This document shows positions 18,344 through 27,829 of a stretch of DNA of 64,000 nucleotides, piece after piece. How positions within the stretch are numbered: the first letter of the stretch is position 1; each line of letters begins with the position of its first letter. Origin of the DNA: Taklimakanibacter lacteus (GTDB lineage: Bacteria; Pseudomonadota; Alphaproteobacteria; Rhizobiales; Aestuariivirgaceae); contig QOZQ01000015.1 of NCBI GenBank assembly GCA_003576695.1, positions 106,802 through 170,801 on the forward strand. The letters run 5' to 3'. Made by a program: the position numbers and the translations under genes. The notes beneath the pieces were generated by a model. It ran no database searches and was not told the DNA's origin. It saw only the letters and a program-made list of their open reading frames with translations.

Positions 18344-19220
18344 ACTGGGCCCTGGTGGTCATGATGACCCCCATCACGATGATCGCCGCACCGAGCCAGG
18401 TCAGTAGCCGGTAGTGCTCGCCAAGAAACAGAACGCCCGAGGCAAGCCCGATAGCGGCGGCAACATAGCCAATCTGGCTCAGATAAACCGGACCGCCCAC
18501 CGCCTGGAGCCGAAAGAAGAAGGCGAACATCAGCGAGGCGGACGCGACCTGCGCCAGCACCAGCCAGGGTATGGACGGCAGGAGCGCGAAGGACGCACCC
18601 TCGCCCAGCACAAGCAGACCCACGAGCAGCATCAGCGCAGCAGCAAGGTGACTGCCGGCGGCAAGCTCGATCGGGCCCGTATCCTTGGGCCAGTCATAGG
18701 TGCGGTAGATATTGCCGGCGGCGAGCAAGGCCGGGATCAGCAGGCCGATCACCACCCAGAACAGATCGGCGGGCCTTCCTGCCTCACCGCGTGTCAGCGC
18801 CACCATGACGGCGCCGACAAAGCCCACCGCAATGCCCAGAATGCCCAGAAGATTCGGCCGGCGCACGCCGAGCAGGATCGACAGGACCAGCGTGATCACC
18901 GGCGACAAAGTGAACATGATGCCGGCATAGCCCGCCCCCAGATGCGGAATGGCTGAGAACATCAGGAGATTGGGGATGGCATAGGAGATTGCCGCCGCAA
19001 TGACGAAATAGCGCAGGCGATGGAACGTGAGCGCGAAGAGCCGGCGGCGCGCCAGCAGCACAAGGAAGAGCACGCCGCCCGCGCCGCAGGAGATGACGAA
19101 GGCCCACAACATCGGCGGAACGCCATTCCCCGTCGCCAACTTGCCGAAAGGCAAGGTCAGGCCCAGCAACCCTCCGGTGACGATCAGGAGCCCAAGCGCG
19201 GAATTCCAGAGGAACTTCAT
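18324..19220 (-). CDS. EamA-family (DMT superfamily) transporter
   Basis: 298 aa, ten hydrophobic segments arranged as two EamA repeats (first around [36 protein letters not shown], second around [27 protein letters not shown]). These are inner-membrane metabolite exporters or importers; the substrate is unknown. Its start overlaps the stop of the upstream membrane protein (ATGA), so it is the distal gene of the dapE string. Its 3' end overlaps truA by 20 bases tail-to-tail. Confidence 0.86.
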   Translation of the reverse strand: MKFLWNSALGLLIVTGGLLGLTLPFGKLATGNGVPPMLWAFVISCGAGGVLFLVLLARRRLFALTFHRLRYFVIAAAISYAIPNLLMFSAIPHLGAGYAGIMFTLSPVITLVLSILLGVRRPNLLGILGIAVGFVGAVMVALTRGEAGRPADLFWVVIGLLIPALLAAGNIYRTYDWPKDTGPIELAAGSHLAAALMLLVGLLVLGEGASFALLPSIPWLVLAQVASASLMFAFFFRLQAVGGPVYLSQIGYVAAAIGLASGVLFLGEHYRLLTWLGAAIIVMGVIMTTRAQSSNPRA

Positions 19221-19789
19221 CGCGAGAGCACGCTCAGCCCAAATGTCAACGCCAGATCGGTCAGCAGGAAGGCCAGCGCCACCGCAGCGGTGGTGCGCAA
19301 ACAGGTTCTGGCGATGTACCAGCTGACATAAAGCAGAACGCCAAAGACGGGCATGCCGAGCAGGCCGGGCAGCAAGGTCGATCCCATCATGAGATGGAGG
19401 AGATTGGGAATGACCGCCAGAGCCATGGTGGGGACGTTCATCCAGTTATAGACGATCATATAGGGGACATAGTTCTGGCTGAGCCCGAACAGCCTGGCGA
19501 GCAGTGCGGCGGCCAGCGGCCAGACCGCAAAGCCGACGAGCAGATAGAAATAGCTGACACCAAGCCTGAGCTCCGGTGCTGCTTCGCCATTCGCCAGGCT
19601 CTGGGCGACGCTCTGCTCGTGTCCCGAGAGAAACATCGGATAGGCAAGGACCAGCACCGGCACCACCACGGCGAAAGAGCGCCAGAAGCCGTCGATGGTG
19701 AGGTTGAAATCCTCATCCGCCCGCGGATCGCGGCGGATCAGGCGCCAGCACCCACGCATGGCCGCGATGCCTTCCTGAACCAGCGTCAC
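19217..19789 (-). CDS. uncharacterised integral membrane protein
   Basis: 190 aa from a GTG that overlaps the dapE stop (GTGA). Four to five hydrophobic segments: SFAVVVPVLVLAYPMFL, VSYFYLLVGFAVWPLAAALLARLFG, NWMNVPTMALAVIPNLL, GMPVFGVLLYVSWYIA and AVALAFLLTDLALTFGLSVL. The N-terminus (CWRLIRRDPRADEDF) is basic and cytoplasmic. No named family is recognised. Translational coupling to dapE and EamA points to the same operon but not to a shared function. Confidence 0.75.
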   Translation of the reverse strand: MTLVQEGIAAMRGCWRLIRRDPRADEDFNLTIDGFWRSFAVVVPVLVLAYPMFLSGHEQSVAQSLANGEAAPELRLGVSYFYLLVGFAVWPLAAALLARLFGLSQNYVPYMIVYNWMNVPTMALAVIPNLLHLMMGSTLLPGLLGMPVFGVLLYVSWYIARTCLRTTAAVALAFLLTDLALTFGLSVLSR

Positions 19790-20949
19790 GCCGCCGCCCG
19801 CCCGAGATAAGTCTCGATGATGGTGCGGTAGATGGCGGCCAGATTGCGCAGGTCGGCGATCGCGATATTCTCGTTGACCTGGTGGATGGTGGCGTTGAGC
19901 GGCCCGAATTCCAGCACCGGGCAATAGTCCTTGATGAAGCGGGCATCGGATGTGCCGCCCGAGGTCGAGAGCCTGGCCACGAGACCGGTCTCGGCCGCGA
20001 TCGCATCGAGCGCCACGCCGACAAAGGCGCCGGGCTCGGTGATGAAGGCATCGGCTCCCGGCGGAATGTCGAGAGCGAAGCTGCCGCCCAACTCGCTTTC
20101 AACGCCCCGGCAGATTTCCTCCACCGTGGCGATGAGCGTTTCGCGCGTATGCTCGGTGTTGAAGCGGATATTGAAACGTGCTTCGGCCCGCGCCGGGATA
20201 ACATTGCCCGCGGGATTGCCGACATCGAAACTGGTGACGGCCAGAGTCGTCGGATCGAAACGGTCGGTGCCATCGTCGAATTTGTGCGCCGACAGGCGAT
20301 CGATAAGACGGGCGAGTTTGGGGATCGGATTGTCGGCCTTGTGCGGGTAAGCGACATGGCCCTGGATGCCGGTGATCGACACGGTGAAACCCAGTGAGCC
20401 GCGCCGGCCGATCTTGATCATGTCGCCGAGCTTTTCGGTCGAAGTCGGCTCGCCGACGAGGCAGTGATCGGGCACATGGCCCTTCTCCTTCATCCAGGCG
20501 AGGACTTTGCGCGTTCCGTTGATGGCGGGACCTTCCTCATCGGCGGTGATCAGCAGCGACACGGAGCCGGCGAAGACGCCTTCCCGCGCCGCATCGGCGG
20601 CGGCGGTGGCAAAGGCCGCGACCGAGCCCTTCATGTCGGCGGCGCCGCGGCCGTAGAGAATGCCGTTCTCCTGATGGGCGGAGAAAGGCGGCGCGGCCCA
20701 ATCCTCCAGGCGGCCCGGCGGCACGACATCGATATGGCCGGCAAAGCACAGATGCGGTGAGCCCTTGCCGAAGCGGGCAAAGAGGTTGGCGACATCAGGC
20801 GTGCCCGGCTCGGAAAAGATGAGCGTTTCGCAGTGAAAGCCCGCCTCCCCGAGAAAGGCCGAGAGGCGATCGAGCGCGCCGGCCTGGTCGGGCGTCACCG
20901 AGGGGCAGCGGATGAGATCTTCGAGAAGCGGCAGCGGGTCGGAATCCAT
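19786..20949 (-). CDS. dapE: succinyl-diaminopimelate desuccinylase
   Basis: 387 aa from the ATG at 20949. It hydrolyses N-succinyl-LL-DAP to LL-DAP and succinate in lysine/peptidoglycan synthesis. M20 metallopeptidase signatures: H72 and D74 in FAGHIDVVPPG, the bridging D105 in GRGAADMKG, the catalytic Glu pair in ITADEEGPA (E138/E139), and a C-terminal TSGGTSDARFI with EFGPLNATIHQVNEN. The length is normal. dapD lies two genes upstream, so two succinylase-pathway steps are clustered. Confidence 0.95.
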   Translation of the reverse strand: MDSDPLPLLEDLIRCPSVTPDQAGALDRLSAFLGEAGFHCETLIFSEPGTPDVANLFARFGKGSPHLCFAGHIDVVPPGRLEDWAAPPFSAHQENGILYGRGAADMKGSVAAFATAAADAAREGVFAGSVSLLITADEEGPAINGTRKVLAWMKEKGHVPDHCLVGEPTSTEKLGDMIKIGRRGSLGFTVSITGIQGHVAYPHKADNPIPKLARLIDRLSAHKFDDGTDRFDPTTLAVTSFDVGNPAGNVIPARAEARFNIRFNTEHTRETLIATVEEICRGVESELGGSFALDIPPGADAFITEPGAFVGVALDAIAAETGLVARLSTSGGTSDARFIKDYCPVLEFGPLNATIHQVNENIAIADLRNLAAIYRTIIETYLGRAAA

Positions 20950-21130
20950 GGGGGCGCAATCTATCCGAAAGCAAAGCGCCCGGCCAATGGCCGGGCGCGA
21001 ATGTCTTCCATGCCGTCCCGAACGACTCACGCCCCGAGGCGCAACTATCGGAGATTATGCCGCATGGTCAAACGGGAATATCACGGCTGGGATAACCCGG
21101 CCGTTTGGCACGAACTGGTTTCGCTATGCG

Positions 21131-21640
21131 CTAGACGCGCTTGCCGAAGACGGGACGCCCATCGGTATAGGGCGAGCGCGGCGGCGCTTTCGCCACGGCG
21201 GTGACCGGCTGGTTCGCAGCGCCGGCCGGGAGGCCGGCTCTGTCTCCGGCCTGGCGGCGCATGGCTTCGATGTCATCGCCCACATTGAAGGAATGGCAGG
21301 GATCGGGACCGTAGTCGTTCGATCCTTCATCGCCCCTGAGCAGCCCCAGCTCAATGAACTGCCAGATTCCGCCGATGATCGGGATGAGGACGATCAATAT
21401 CCACCAGGCTGACTTGCCACGGTCGTGATAGCGCTTGGCCATGACGGCGAGAGCAATCCACGTGGTGGGCAGAAGCACCAGGATCGAGGCCACTAGCGCC
21501 AGAATGTTCTGATATTCCGTGCCGTAGAGAAGGCAAATATAGCCGAACGCCACCATGGCGATCTGAACGCCATAGCCCAACCAATATTGCGACCGGCTGA
21601 TGCGGCCGCCGAAGCTGAACAGCAGTGAACCCAGATTCAT
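21131..21640 (-). CDS. DUF805 membrane protein
   Basis: 169 aa. The DUF805 signature is clear: LLFSFGGRISRSQYWLGYG, TWIALAVMAKRYHDRGKSAWWIL, then IPIIGGIWQFIELGLLRGDEGSNDYGPDP. Four membrane helices are followed by a ~50-residue cytoplasmic tail. The function is unknown. It lies between dapE and dapD on the same strand, separated by 181 and 83 bases; the gap on the dapE side (20950-21130) holds no gene I can support. Confidence 0.88.
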   Translation of the reverse strand: MNLGSLLFSFGGRISRSQYWLGYGVQIAMVAFGYICLLYGTEYQNILALVASILVLLPTTWIALAVMAKRYHDRGKSAWWILIVLIPIIGGIWQFIELGLLRGDEGSNDYGPDPCHSFNVGDDIEAMRRQAGDRAGLPAGAANQPVTAVAKAPPRSPYTDGRPVFGKRV

Positions 21641-21723
21641 GGATCGTCCCCATTCCCGGATGCGGACGCCCTGTTTAACAGCGCGGGATTAAACCTAACG
21701 TAAATCGAGCGGCAAAAACCCGC

Positions 21724-22569
21724 CTAGTCGCGCAATAATTCGTTAATGCCGGTCTTCGAGCGGGTCTTCTCGTCGACACGCTTGACGATCACCGCGCAGT
21801 AGAGGCTGGGCCCGGGCTCGCCATTGGGCGAATTGGGCAAGGGCTTGCCGGGCAGGCTGCCCGACACGACCACGGAATAGGGCGGCACCCGGCCCATGAA
21901 GACCTCGCCCGTGGCGCGGTCGACGATCTTGGTCGACTGGCCGATATAGACGCCCATGCCGAGCACCGAGCCCTCGCCGATGACGCAGCCCTCGACGACT
22001 TCCGAACGGGCGCCGATGAAACAGTTGTCCTCGATGATGGTGGGGCCGGCCTGCATCGGCTCGAGCACGCCGCCAATGCCGACGCCGCCCGAGAGATGGA
22101 CATTGCGCCCGATCTGGGCGCAGGAGCCGACCGTCGCCCAGGTGTCGACCATGGTGCCCTGATCGACATAGGCGCCGAGATTGACGAAGGACGGCATCAG
22201 CACGACGCCCGGCGCGATATAGGCCGAGCGGCGCACGACGCAGCCCGGCACGGCTCGGAAGCCGGCCTTGCGGTACTGGGTGGCGGTCCAGCCGTCGAAT
22301 TTGGATGGCACCTTGTCCCACCACTTGGCCTTGCCGGGAGCGCCGCCAATGAGCGACATGTCGTTCAGGCGGAAGGACAGCAGCACCGCCTTCTTGAGCC
22401 ACTGGTTGACCACCCACTGACCATCCTGCCTCTCTGCGACGCGGGCCTTGCCCTGGTCGAGCAGCTGGAGGGACTGGTCGACCGCCTTGCGGACCGCGCC
22501 CCTGGTCTTCGGCGTGATCTTGTCGCGCTCATCCCAGGCGGCTTCGATGGTGGATTTGAGATCGGCCAT
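21724..22569 (-). CDS. dapD: tetrahydrodipicolinate N-succinyltransferase
   Basis: 281 aa from the ATG at 22569. It transfers succinyl from succinyl-CoA to tetrahydrodipicolinate. After a helical N-terminus ([19 protein letters not shown]) comes a left-handed beta-helix of hexapeptide repeats ([59 protein letters not shown]). The C-terminal [45 protein letters not shown] is typical of proteobacterial DapD. Confidence 0.96.
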   Translation of the reverse strand: MADLKSTIEAAWDERDKITPKTRGAVRKAVDQSLQLLDQGKARVAERQDGQWVVNQWLKKAVLLSFRLNDMSLIGGAPGKAKWWDKVPSKFDGWTATQYRKAGFRAVPGCVVRRSAYIAPGVVLMPSFVNLGAYVDQGTMVDTWATVGSCAQIGRNVHLSGGVGIGGVLEPMQAGPTIIEDNCFIGARSEVVEGCVIGEGSVLGMGVYIGQSTKIVDRATGEVFMGRVPPYSVVVSGSLPGKPLPNSPNGEPGPSLYCAVIVKRVDEKTRSKTGINELLRD

Positions 22570-22616
22570 GATGTTCTCCCGAATGGGCGTGGACACTAGC
22601 GCGGGGCGTCTCGAAG

Positions 22617-23318
22617 TCAATTACGATCGGCGGCCAGTTTGGTGAGGAAAGCGGCAAGATCGCCGGTCACATGATGGACATGCTTCTCGCCTGCCCCGCC
22701 ATGGAGCGCGTTCAGATGCTCGGCATCCTTGTTGTCGGGCGAAGTGACGAGCACGGTGGTCATGCCGAGCTCGTGCGGGGCCTCGAGATTGCGGGCAATA
22801 TCCTCGAACATAGCCGAGCTTGTGGGCTCGATCCCCGTCTGGGCAATGAACTTGCGGTAGGGGCCGATGGCGGGTTTGGGGATGAAGTCGGAATGGACGA
22901 TGTCGAAGATGTCGCCGAAATGATGGGTGACGCCGATGCGGGCAAGCACCTTCCGGGCATGTGCGACCGTGCCGTTGGTGAATATCAGCTTGCGGCCGGG
23001 AAGGCCATGCAGTGCCGCGTCCAGCGCCTGGTTGGCGGGCACCGGCGAATGATCGATGTCATGGACGTAATCGAGGAACTCGTCCGGCGAGACCTCGTGC
23101 TCGCTCATGAGCCCGCGCAAGGTCGTGCCATATTCGTAGAAATAGGCCTTCTGGATGCGCCTCGCCTCGGCCGTATCGATGCCGAGCAGGTTCGAGACGA
23201 AAGCGCCGATCTTCACATCGATCTGGTCGAACAGCCGGCAGCTCGCCGGATAGAGCGTGTTGTCCAGATCGAAGATCCAGGTGTCGATATGGGCGAAGCC
23301 GCGGCCCAATTCACACAC
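22617..23318 (-). CDS. HAD-superfamily pyrimidine 5'-nucleotidase (SDT1/PhoU-like branch)
   Basis: About 233 aa from a GTG (23316-23318) overlapping the end of argB. HAD motif I is FDLDNTLYP (nucleophile and acid Asp), motif II IFTNGT, motif III around the Lys of [13 protein letters not shown], and motif [29 protein letters not shown] and the helical cap are the mark of the pyrimidine 5'-nucleotidase group (Sdt1p-like), which removes phosphate from UMP/CMP. It sits between argB and dapD as in many Rhizobiales. Confidence 0.86.
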   Translation of the reverse strand: MCELGRGFAHIDTWIFDLDNTLYPASCRLFDQIDVKIGAFVSNLLGIDTAEARRIQKAYFYEYGTTLRGLMSEHEVSPDEFLDYVHDIDHSPVPANQALDAALHGLPGRKLIFTNGTVAHARKVLARIGVTHHFGDIFDIVHSDFIPKPAIGPYRKFIAQTGIEPTSSAMFEDIARNLEAPHELGMTTVLVTSPDNKDAEHLNALHGGAGEKHVHHVTGDLAAFLTKLAADRN

Positions 23319-24207
23319 CCGAGCGCGACACGCGGGTGCCGACGCCATGCGGGGTGAAGAGCTCGAGCAGCACGCTGTGCGGCACCCGGCCATCGAGGAT
23401 GATGACGCCTTCGACGCCCGATTCGACCACCGACACGCAGCTCTCGATCTTGGGGATCATGCCGCCGGTGATGGTGCCCTCACTGATGAGCTTCGGAATC
23501 CCGGCCAAAGTGAGCTCGTGGATGAGCTCCTTGTTCTTGTCGAGGACGCCCGCCACATCGGTAAGGAGCAGCAGGCGCTTGGCCTGCAGCGCCGTCGCAA
23601 TGGCGCCCGCCGCCGTGTCGGCATTCACATTGTAGCTCTCGCCGTCCATGCCCACGCCGACGGGCGCGATCACCGGAATGGCATCGCTATGGATGATGGT
23701 TTGCAGGATCTCGGTATTGACCCGATGCGGTTCGCCGACAAAGCCGAAATCGATCTTCTCGGTCTTGCCGGTCTCGGGGTTGACCTTGGTCTTGGTGAAG
23801 CGCTCGGCGATGAGGAGATTGCCGTCCTTGCCGGAAATGCCGACGGCGCGGCCGCCCGCCGCCTGGATAAGGCCGACGATCGACTTGTTGATCGATCCGG
23901 CCAGCACCATCTCGACCACTTCCATCGTGTCCTTGTCGGTGACGCGCAAGCCCTCGCGGAACTCCGACTTGACCTGGAGCTTGTCGAGGAGCCGGTTGAT
24001 CTGCGGGCCGCCGCCATGCACCACCACCGGATGGATGCCACACAATTTCAGCATCACCATGTCGCGGGCGAATTTCTTCGCCAGTTCCTGGTCGACCATG
24101 GCATGGCCGCCATACTTCACCACCACGACCTGGTCGTCATAGCGCTGCAGGAAGGGCAGCGCTTCGGAAAGGATACGGGCAGTTTCGGTTGAAGACACTT
24201 CGGACAT
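23311..24207 (-). CDS. argB: acetylglutamate kinase
   Basis: 298 aa. It phosphorylates N-acetyl-L-glutamate, the second step of arginine synthesis and often the arginine-feedback point. Signature segments: [68 protein letters not shown] and [12 protein letters not shown]. It ends a few bases inside the HAD gene. engB lies 41 bases upstream in the same direction. Confidence 0.96.
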   Translation of the reverse strand: MSEVSSTETARILSEALPFLQRYDDQVVVVKYGGHAMVDQELAKKFARDMVMLKLCGIHPVVVHGGGPQINRLLDKLQVKSEFREGLRVTDKDTMEVVEMVLAGSINKSIVGLIQAAGGRAVGISGKDGNLLIAERFTKTKVNPETGKTEKIDFGFVGEPHRVNTEILQTIIHSDAIPVIAPVGVGMDGESYNVNADTAAGAIATALQAKRLLLLTDVAGVLDKNKELIHELTLAGIPKLISEGTITGGMIPKIESCVSVVESGVEGVIILDGRVPHSVLLELFTPHGVGTRVSRSGV

Positions 24208-24248
24208 GGCTCACTCGTCCCGGAACAAAAAACCGATGCGCTTATACT

Positions 24249-24893
24249 TCAATTGTGCGCGCTCACAAGGCCTGCGATCTCGGCGCGCAATTCGGGGTAG
24301 CCCCGCCCGGTGACGCTCGAGGTCAGATGGACCTCGGGGAAAGCGGCCGGGCGCTTCTTGGCGAGGGCGCGGGTGCGCTCGAGGAGGGCGGCCTCGTCCC
24401 TGGCGAGGATCTTGTCGGCCTTGGTCAGGACGATCTGGAAGGTGACGGCGCTCTCGTCGAGGAGAGTAAAAATCTCGAGATCGGTTGCCGTAACACCATG
24501 ACGCGCATCGACCAGGACAAAGACGCGGGTGAGGCCGGGCCGGCCCCTCAGATAGGTCTTGAGCAGCCCCTGCCATTTCTTCACCTCGGCCTTGGGCGCC
24601 TTGGCATAGCCATAGCCAGGCATGTCGACCAGCGTCAGCTTGCCGGCGATGTCGAAGTAATTGAGCTCGCGGGTGCGGCCGGGCGTGTTGGAGGCGCGCG
24701 CCAGCTCCTTGTGGCCGGTCAGCGTATTGATGAGCGAGGACTTGCCGGCATTGGAGCGCCCGGCAAAGGCGATCTCGGTGCCCCTCACCTCCGGCAACTG
24801 CTCGATCTTCGCCACGCCCATGACGAAAGAGGCAGGCCCCGCGAAGAGTAGCCTGCCTCTTTCGAGCTGGTCGGTGCTCCACTCTACCGTCAC
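24249..24893 (-). CDS. engB: ribosome-biogenesis GTP-binding protein YihA/YsxC
   Basis: 214 aa from a GTG at 24893, with GGAGAG about 9 bases upstream; the longer frame to 25007 would translate a dispersed repeat and is rejected. GTPase motifs: G1 GRSNAGKSS (residues 45-53), G2 within ASNTPGRTRELNYF, G3 DMPGYGYAK, G4 LTKADK and G5 TSSVTGRG. EngB assists 50S subunit maturation. Its place next to yidC is the usual alphaproteobacterial order. Confidence 0.94.
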   Translation of the reverse strand: MTVEWSTDQLERGRLLFAGPASFVMGVAKIEQLPEVRGTEIAFAGRSNAGKSSLINTLTGHKELARASNTPGRTRELNYFDIAGKLTLVDMPGYGYAKAPKAEVKKWQGLLKTYLRGRPGLTRVFVLVDARHGVTATDLEIFTLLDESAVTFQIVLTKADKILARDEAALLERTRALAKKRPAAFPEVHLTSSVTGRGYPELRAEIAGLVSAHN

Positions 24894-24936
24894 CTGGGTG
24901 TTCTCTCCGTTACTTCCCTTCGCCCGCGCGAAGCGT

Positions 24937-25052
24937 GGGAGAAGGTGGCCGAAGGCCGGATGAGGGCTCTTTGGCGCAGTGAAACCCCGATCCCAACGAG
25001 CATTCATCGCTGAGAGAAAGAGCCCTCACCCGCCCTTTGGGCACCCTCTCCC
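24937..25052. repeat. inverted pair of dispersed intergenic repeats
   Basis: Bases 24937-24972 (starting GGGAGAAGGTGGCCGAAGG) are matched in reverse complement, with a few mismatches, by 25017-25052 (ending GGGCACCCTCTCCC). The spacer is about 44 bases. It fills the gap between yidC and engB and would form a long stem in the transcript. Repeats with GAAGGTG...GCCGGATGAGGG are widely scattered in Rhizobiales genomes (from memory); this pair has no coding potential. Confidence 0.75.
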
Positions 25053-25083
25053 ATTGCTTCGCAACGGGAGAGGGGAATTTGTG

Positions 25084-26898
25084 TCACCCGGTCCCCGTGC
25101 TGCTGCTCTTGCGTTTGAGAAAGGGAAGGCTGTCACGGATATTGCCGAAGAAGTTCACCTCGACACCCTGCCGCTTCATGATGAAGGACTGCTGCAGGAT
25201 GGAGAGGAAGTTGTTCCATGCCCAGTAGATCACGAGGCCGGCGGGGAAGGAGCCGAGCATGAAGGTGAACAGGATCGGCATCCAGTTGAAGAGTTGCGCC
25301 TGCACCGGATCGGGCGGCGTCGGGTTGAGGCGCATCTGCAGCCACATGGTGATACCCATGATGATCGGCCAGACGCCCAGCATCAGATAGTGGCCGAACA
25401 CCGGCACCGTCGAGGGGTCCCACGGGATGAGGCCGAACAGATTGAAGATGGTGGTCGGATCGTGCGCCGAGAGGTCCTTGATCCAGCCGAAGAAGGGCGC
25501 ATGGCGCATCTCGATGGTGACATAGATCACCTTGTAGAGCGCGAAGAAAACCGGGATGGCGATGAGGATCGGCAGACAGCCCGAGAGTGGCGAGACCTTC
25601 TCGCGCTTGTAGAGCGCCATCATCTCCTGCTGCTGCTTCATGCGGTCGTCGGGATGGAGCTTTTTGATCTTCTCCATCTCGGGTTGCAGCTTCTTCATCT
25701 TGCTCATCGACTCGTAGGACTTGTTCTGCAGCGGGAAGAACAGGAGCTTGACGATGACGGTGACGATGAGGATAGCGACGCCGAAATTGCCGACATAGGA
25801 CTTGATGAAGTCGAGCAGCCAGAAGAGCGGCTTGGTCAGGAACCAGAACCAGCCCCAGTCGATCATGAGATCGAAATTGTCGAGCTTGTACTTCTCGCCA
25901 ATGGCATTGATCTTCTGGACCACCTTGGCACCGGCGAAAAGGCGATCCTGATAGGAGCCGATACCGCCGGCGGGGACCGTGATGGCGGTCTTGCCCAGAT
26001 AATCACTCTGATAGATGTCGGCGCCGTTCTGCGCCAGATGCTGGAAACTGGCGGCGATGCCGGCAGTCGGATCGGGAATGAGAGCGGCGGCCCAGTACTT
26101 GTCGGTGAAGCCCATCCAGCCGCCGGTTGCTTCGGCGGAAATCTTTTTCTCGTCCGCTCGCGTCGCATCCTTCAGCGTGGAATAGTGGATCTCCTGGAGC
26201 TTGCCGTCGAGAACGCCGATCAGGCCTTCGAACAGGACATAGATGCCATCGACCTTGGGCGTGCCCTGGCGCTGGATGCGGGCATAGGGGAAAAGCGAGA
26301 TCGGGTTGGCCGACTTGTTCTGGACATCCTGCTTGACGGTGAACAGATAATCATCATCGACCGAGATGGTGCGGGTGAAGACGACACCTTCGCCATTGTC
26401 CCAGGTCAGCGTCACCGGCTTGCCAGGCGCGAGCACCGCATCGGCCGGCGCCTGCCATTCGGTCTTGGGGCCGGGGAGCTTGACCGCAGTTCCACTGGCC
26501 GGAATGAAACCCTGCTCGGCAAAGAAGCCGCCCACTGTGCCCGAGGGATTGAGGAGCGCGATCTCGGGGCTCGAAGGGTCTACCGTTTCGCGATAGTTCT
26601 TGAGATGGACATCGTCGAACTGGGCGCCGACCAGATTAATGGTGCCGTCGATGACCGGCGTTTCGATCCTGATCCGCTTGGTCGAGCTGATGGCCTGCGC
26701 GCGCGGTACGATGGCCGATTGTTCGGTGCCCGGAACCGTGGCGCCCGGCTGCTCCTGCGGATTGGTTCCCGTCTGCTGGCTCTGCGTCTGGGTTTCGATC
26801 CTCTCCTGGGTCGGCTTGGCATAGAAATACTGCCAGCCAATGATGATCAGCATCGAAAGGACGATGGCGAGGATGAAGTTTTTGCTGTCATGCTGCAT
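25084..26898 (-). CDS. yidC: membrane protein insertase YidC
   Basis: About 604 aa from the ATG at 26898; a GTG at 26910 overlapping the rnpA stop is an alternative coupled start. The N-terminal anchor (FILAIVLSMLIIIGWQYFY), a Gln/Thr-rich linker and a large periplasmic beta domain come first. The conserved C-terminal insertase core follows (SYVGNFGVAILIVTVIVKLLFFPLQNKSYESMSKMKKLQPE, LSGCLPILIAIPVFFALYKVI, GSFPAGLVIYWAWNNFLSILQQ). It inserts and folds inner-membrane proteins with or without SecYEG. Confidence 0.96.
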   Translation of the reverse strand: MQHDSKNFILAIVLSMLIIIGWQYFYAKPTQERIETQTQSQQTGTNPQEQPGATVPGTEQSAIVPRAQAISSTKRIRIETPVIDGTINLVGAQFDDVHLKNYRETVDPSSPEIALLNPSGTVGGFFAEQGFIPASGTAVKLPGPKTEWQAPADAVLAPGKPVTLTWDNGEGVVFTRTISVDDDYLFTVKQDVQNKSANPISLFPYARIQRQGTPKVDGIYVLFEGLIGVLDGKLQEIHYSTLKDATRADEKKISAEATGGWMGFTDKYWAAALIPDPTAGIAASFQHLAQNGADIYQSDYLGKTAITVPAGGIGSYQDRLFAGAKVVQKINAIGEKYKLDNFDLMIDWGWFWFLTKPLFWLLDFIKSYVGNFGVAILIVTVIVKLLFFPLQNKSYESMSKMKKLQPEMEKIKKLHPDDRMKQQQEMMALYKREKVSPLSGCLPILIAIPVFFALYKVIYVTIEMRHAPFFGWIKDLSAHDPTTIFNLFGLIPWDPSTVPVFGHYLMLGVWPIIMGITMWLQMRLNPTPPDPVQAQLFNWMPILFTFMLGSFPAGLVIYWAWNNFLSILQQSFIMKRQGVEVNFFGNIRDSLPFLKRKSSSTGTG

Positions 26899-26906
26899 GG
26901 GCAGTT

Positions 26907-27269
26907 TCACCGATTGGCGGCAGGTCCGCCGATATGCAGCCTCTTCAAGGCTGTCCTAATGTCATTTTGAAGGCTTGAAAACGGCCTTTCGAGGCCTGCG
27001 GCCCTGCCGATCAGCACGTAGTCATGGCCCGGTTCAGCGATCTCGGGCAGTGTCAGGCGCGCCGCTTCGCGCAGGCGCCGCTTGATGCGGTTGCGCGTGA
27101 CCGCCTGCCCCAGTTTCTTCGTCACGGTGAAGCCGAGGCGCGCCGGCTTCCCGTCCTTGCGGTCGCGCATCTGAACGACGACACCCCTGGCGGCGAAGGA
27201 ACTCGCCTTCGCGGCGGCGAGAAAATCCTGCCGCTTCACAATGCGTTCGATCGTCCGGTTGGGGCTCAA
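26907..27269 (-). CDS. rnpA: ribonuclease P protein component
   Basis: 120 aa, basic. It assists the RNase P RNA in 5' maturation of tRNAs. The family motif RNRIKRRLREAAR (RNR box) is preceded by RLGFTVTKKLGQAV, and the N-terminus IVKRQDFLAAAKAS is typical. It lies 14 bases after rpmH and its stop overlaps the possible GTG start of yidC. Confidence 0.95.
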   Translation of the reverse strand: MSPNRTIERIVKRQDFLAAAKASSFAARGVVVQMRDRKDGKPARLGFTVTKKLGQAVTRNRIKRRLREAARLTLPEIAEPGHDYVLIGRAAGLERPFSSLQNDIRTALKRLHIGGPAANR

Positions 27270-27283
27270 TGCCCCCGGCCCGC

Positions 27284-27418
27284 TTAAGCGGACAGCCGCT
27301 TGCGGCTACGCGAGCGGCGGCGCGCGATCACCTTGCGGCCTCCGGTCGTGGCCATGCGGGCGCGAAAGCCATGGCGGCGCTTGCGGACAAGCTTCGAGGG
27401 TTGATAAGTGCGCTTCAC
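27284..27418 (-). CDS. rpmH: 50S ribosomal protein L34
   Basis: 44 aa, read directly from the reverse strand: [20 protein letters not shown] then [23 protein letters not shown]. The start codon is GTG (27416-27418). This is a full-length L34, the first gene of the conserved rpmH-rnpA-yidC string. The frame ends at TAA 27284-27286. Confidence 0.97.
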   Translation of the reverse strand: MKRTYQPSKLVRKRRHGFRARMATTGGRKVIARRRSRSRKRLSA

Positions 27419-27544
27419 AATCGTTCTCCGTCATAGCCCTCTATATAGGCGCTCAATCCGTGGACCGGGCGGCCGGTCCGGAGGGCGCCGCGAGAGGGCA
27501 ATCTCACTCGCTTCAGGAATGGCGCGGCATATAGGGTGAAAGAG

Positions 27545-27567
27545 CCGGCAAAGTCAATCTTTGCCGG
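27545..27567. repeat. perfect 9-bp hairpin in the rpmH upstream region
   Basis: CCGGCAAAG (27545-27553), loop TCAAT, CTTTGCCGG (27559-27567). Calculated stability would be high. It lies 127 bases upstream of the rpmH start, so it could form in its leader, or act as a protein-binding palindrome. No T-run follows on either strand. Confidence 0.65.
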
Positions 27568-27594
27568 TGACCACCGCTACCGGACGGGCCGAAT

Positions 27595-27624
27595 ACAGGG
27601 ATTTACAGGGATTTGCAGGGAATT
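27595..27624 (+). repeat. three tandem 10-base units
   Basis: ACAGGGATTT, ACAGGGATTT and GCAGGGAATT lie end to end; a further GCAGGGAATT occurs at about 27677, inside GAGCAGGGAATTGCTC. Spacing of exactly 10 bases puts each unit on the same DNA face, as for repeated protein-binding sites. The function is unknown. Confidence 0.6.
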
Positions 27625-27829
27625 TTCGCAAAAAAGACCCCACCCCAGCAATATCAATGACTTAGTGAGAGGAGCAGGGAATTGCTCATCGCCGACAACT
27701 TTCCGGGCTCGCTTGCCCAACCTGGTATTTACGGAACTTGCGCCCGCAAAGGGAAGGGCCGCGCCGGATTAACGCGGATGCCAGCAGCACTTTGTCTCAT
27801 CCGGGCCCAGGTGATAGGGTGCCGCCCAA

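Larger units (their letters stand above)
27419..27829. other. 411-base intergenic region between rpmH and the histidine kinase
   Basis: No supported gene. It should hold the divergent promoters of rpmH (leftward) and the kinase gene (rightward), though no clear -35/-10 pair stood out. It contains a perfect hairpin (27545-27567) and a run of CAGGGA repeats, listed separately. I looked for clustered DnaA boxes (TTATCCACA-like) because rpmH can neighbour replication origins, and saw none. Confidence 0.6.

Noticed and set aside
24979..26970. 663-codon open frame on the plus strand
   Set aside because: Antisense to yidC, whose protein is unmistakable; the predicted product is a low-complexity Glu/Asp/Arg shadow of GC-rich codons.
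27419..27829. Possible replication origin next to rpmH
   Set aside because: No cluster of DnaA boxes or AT-rich unwinding element seen; dnaA, dnaN and parAB are absent.
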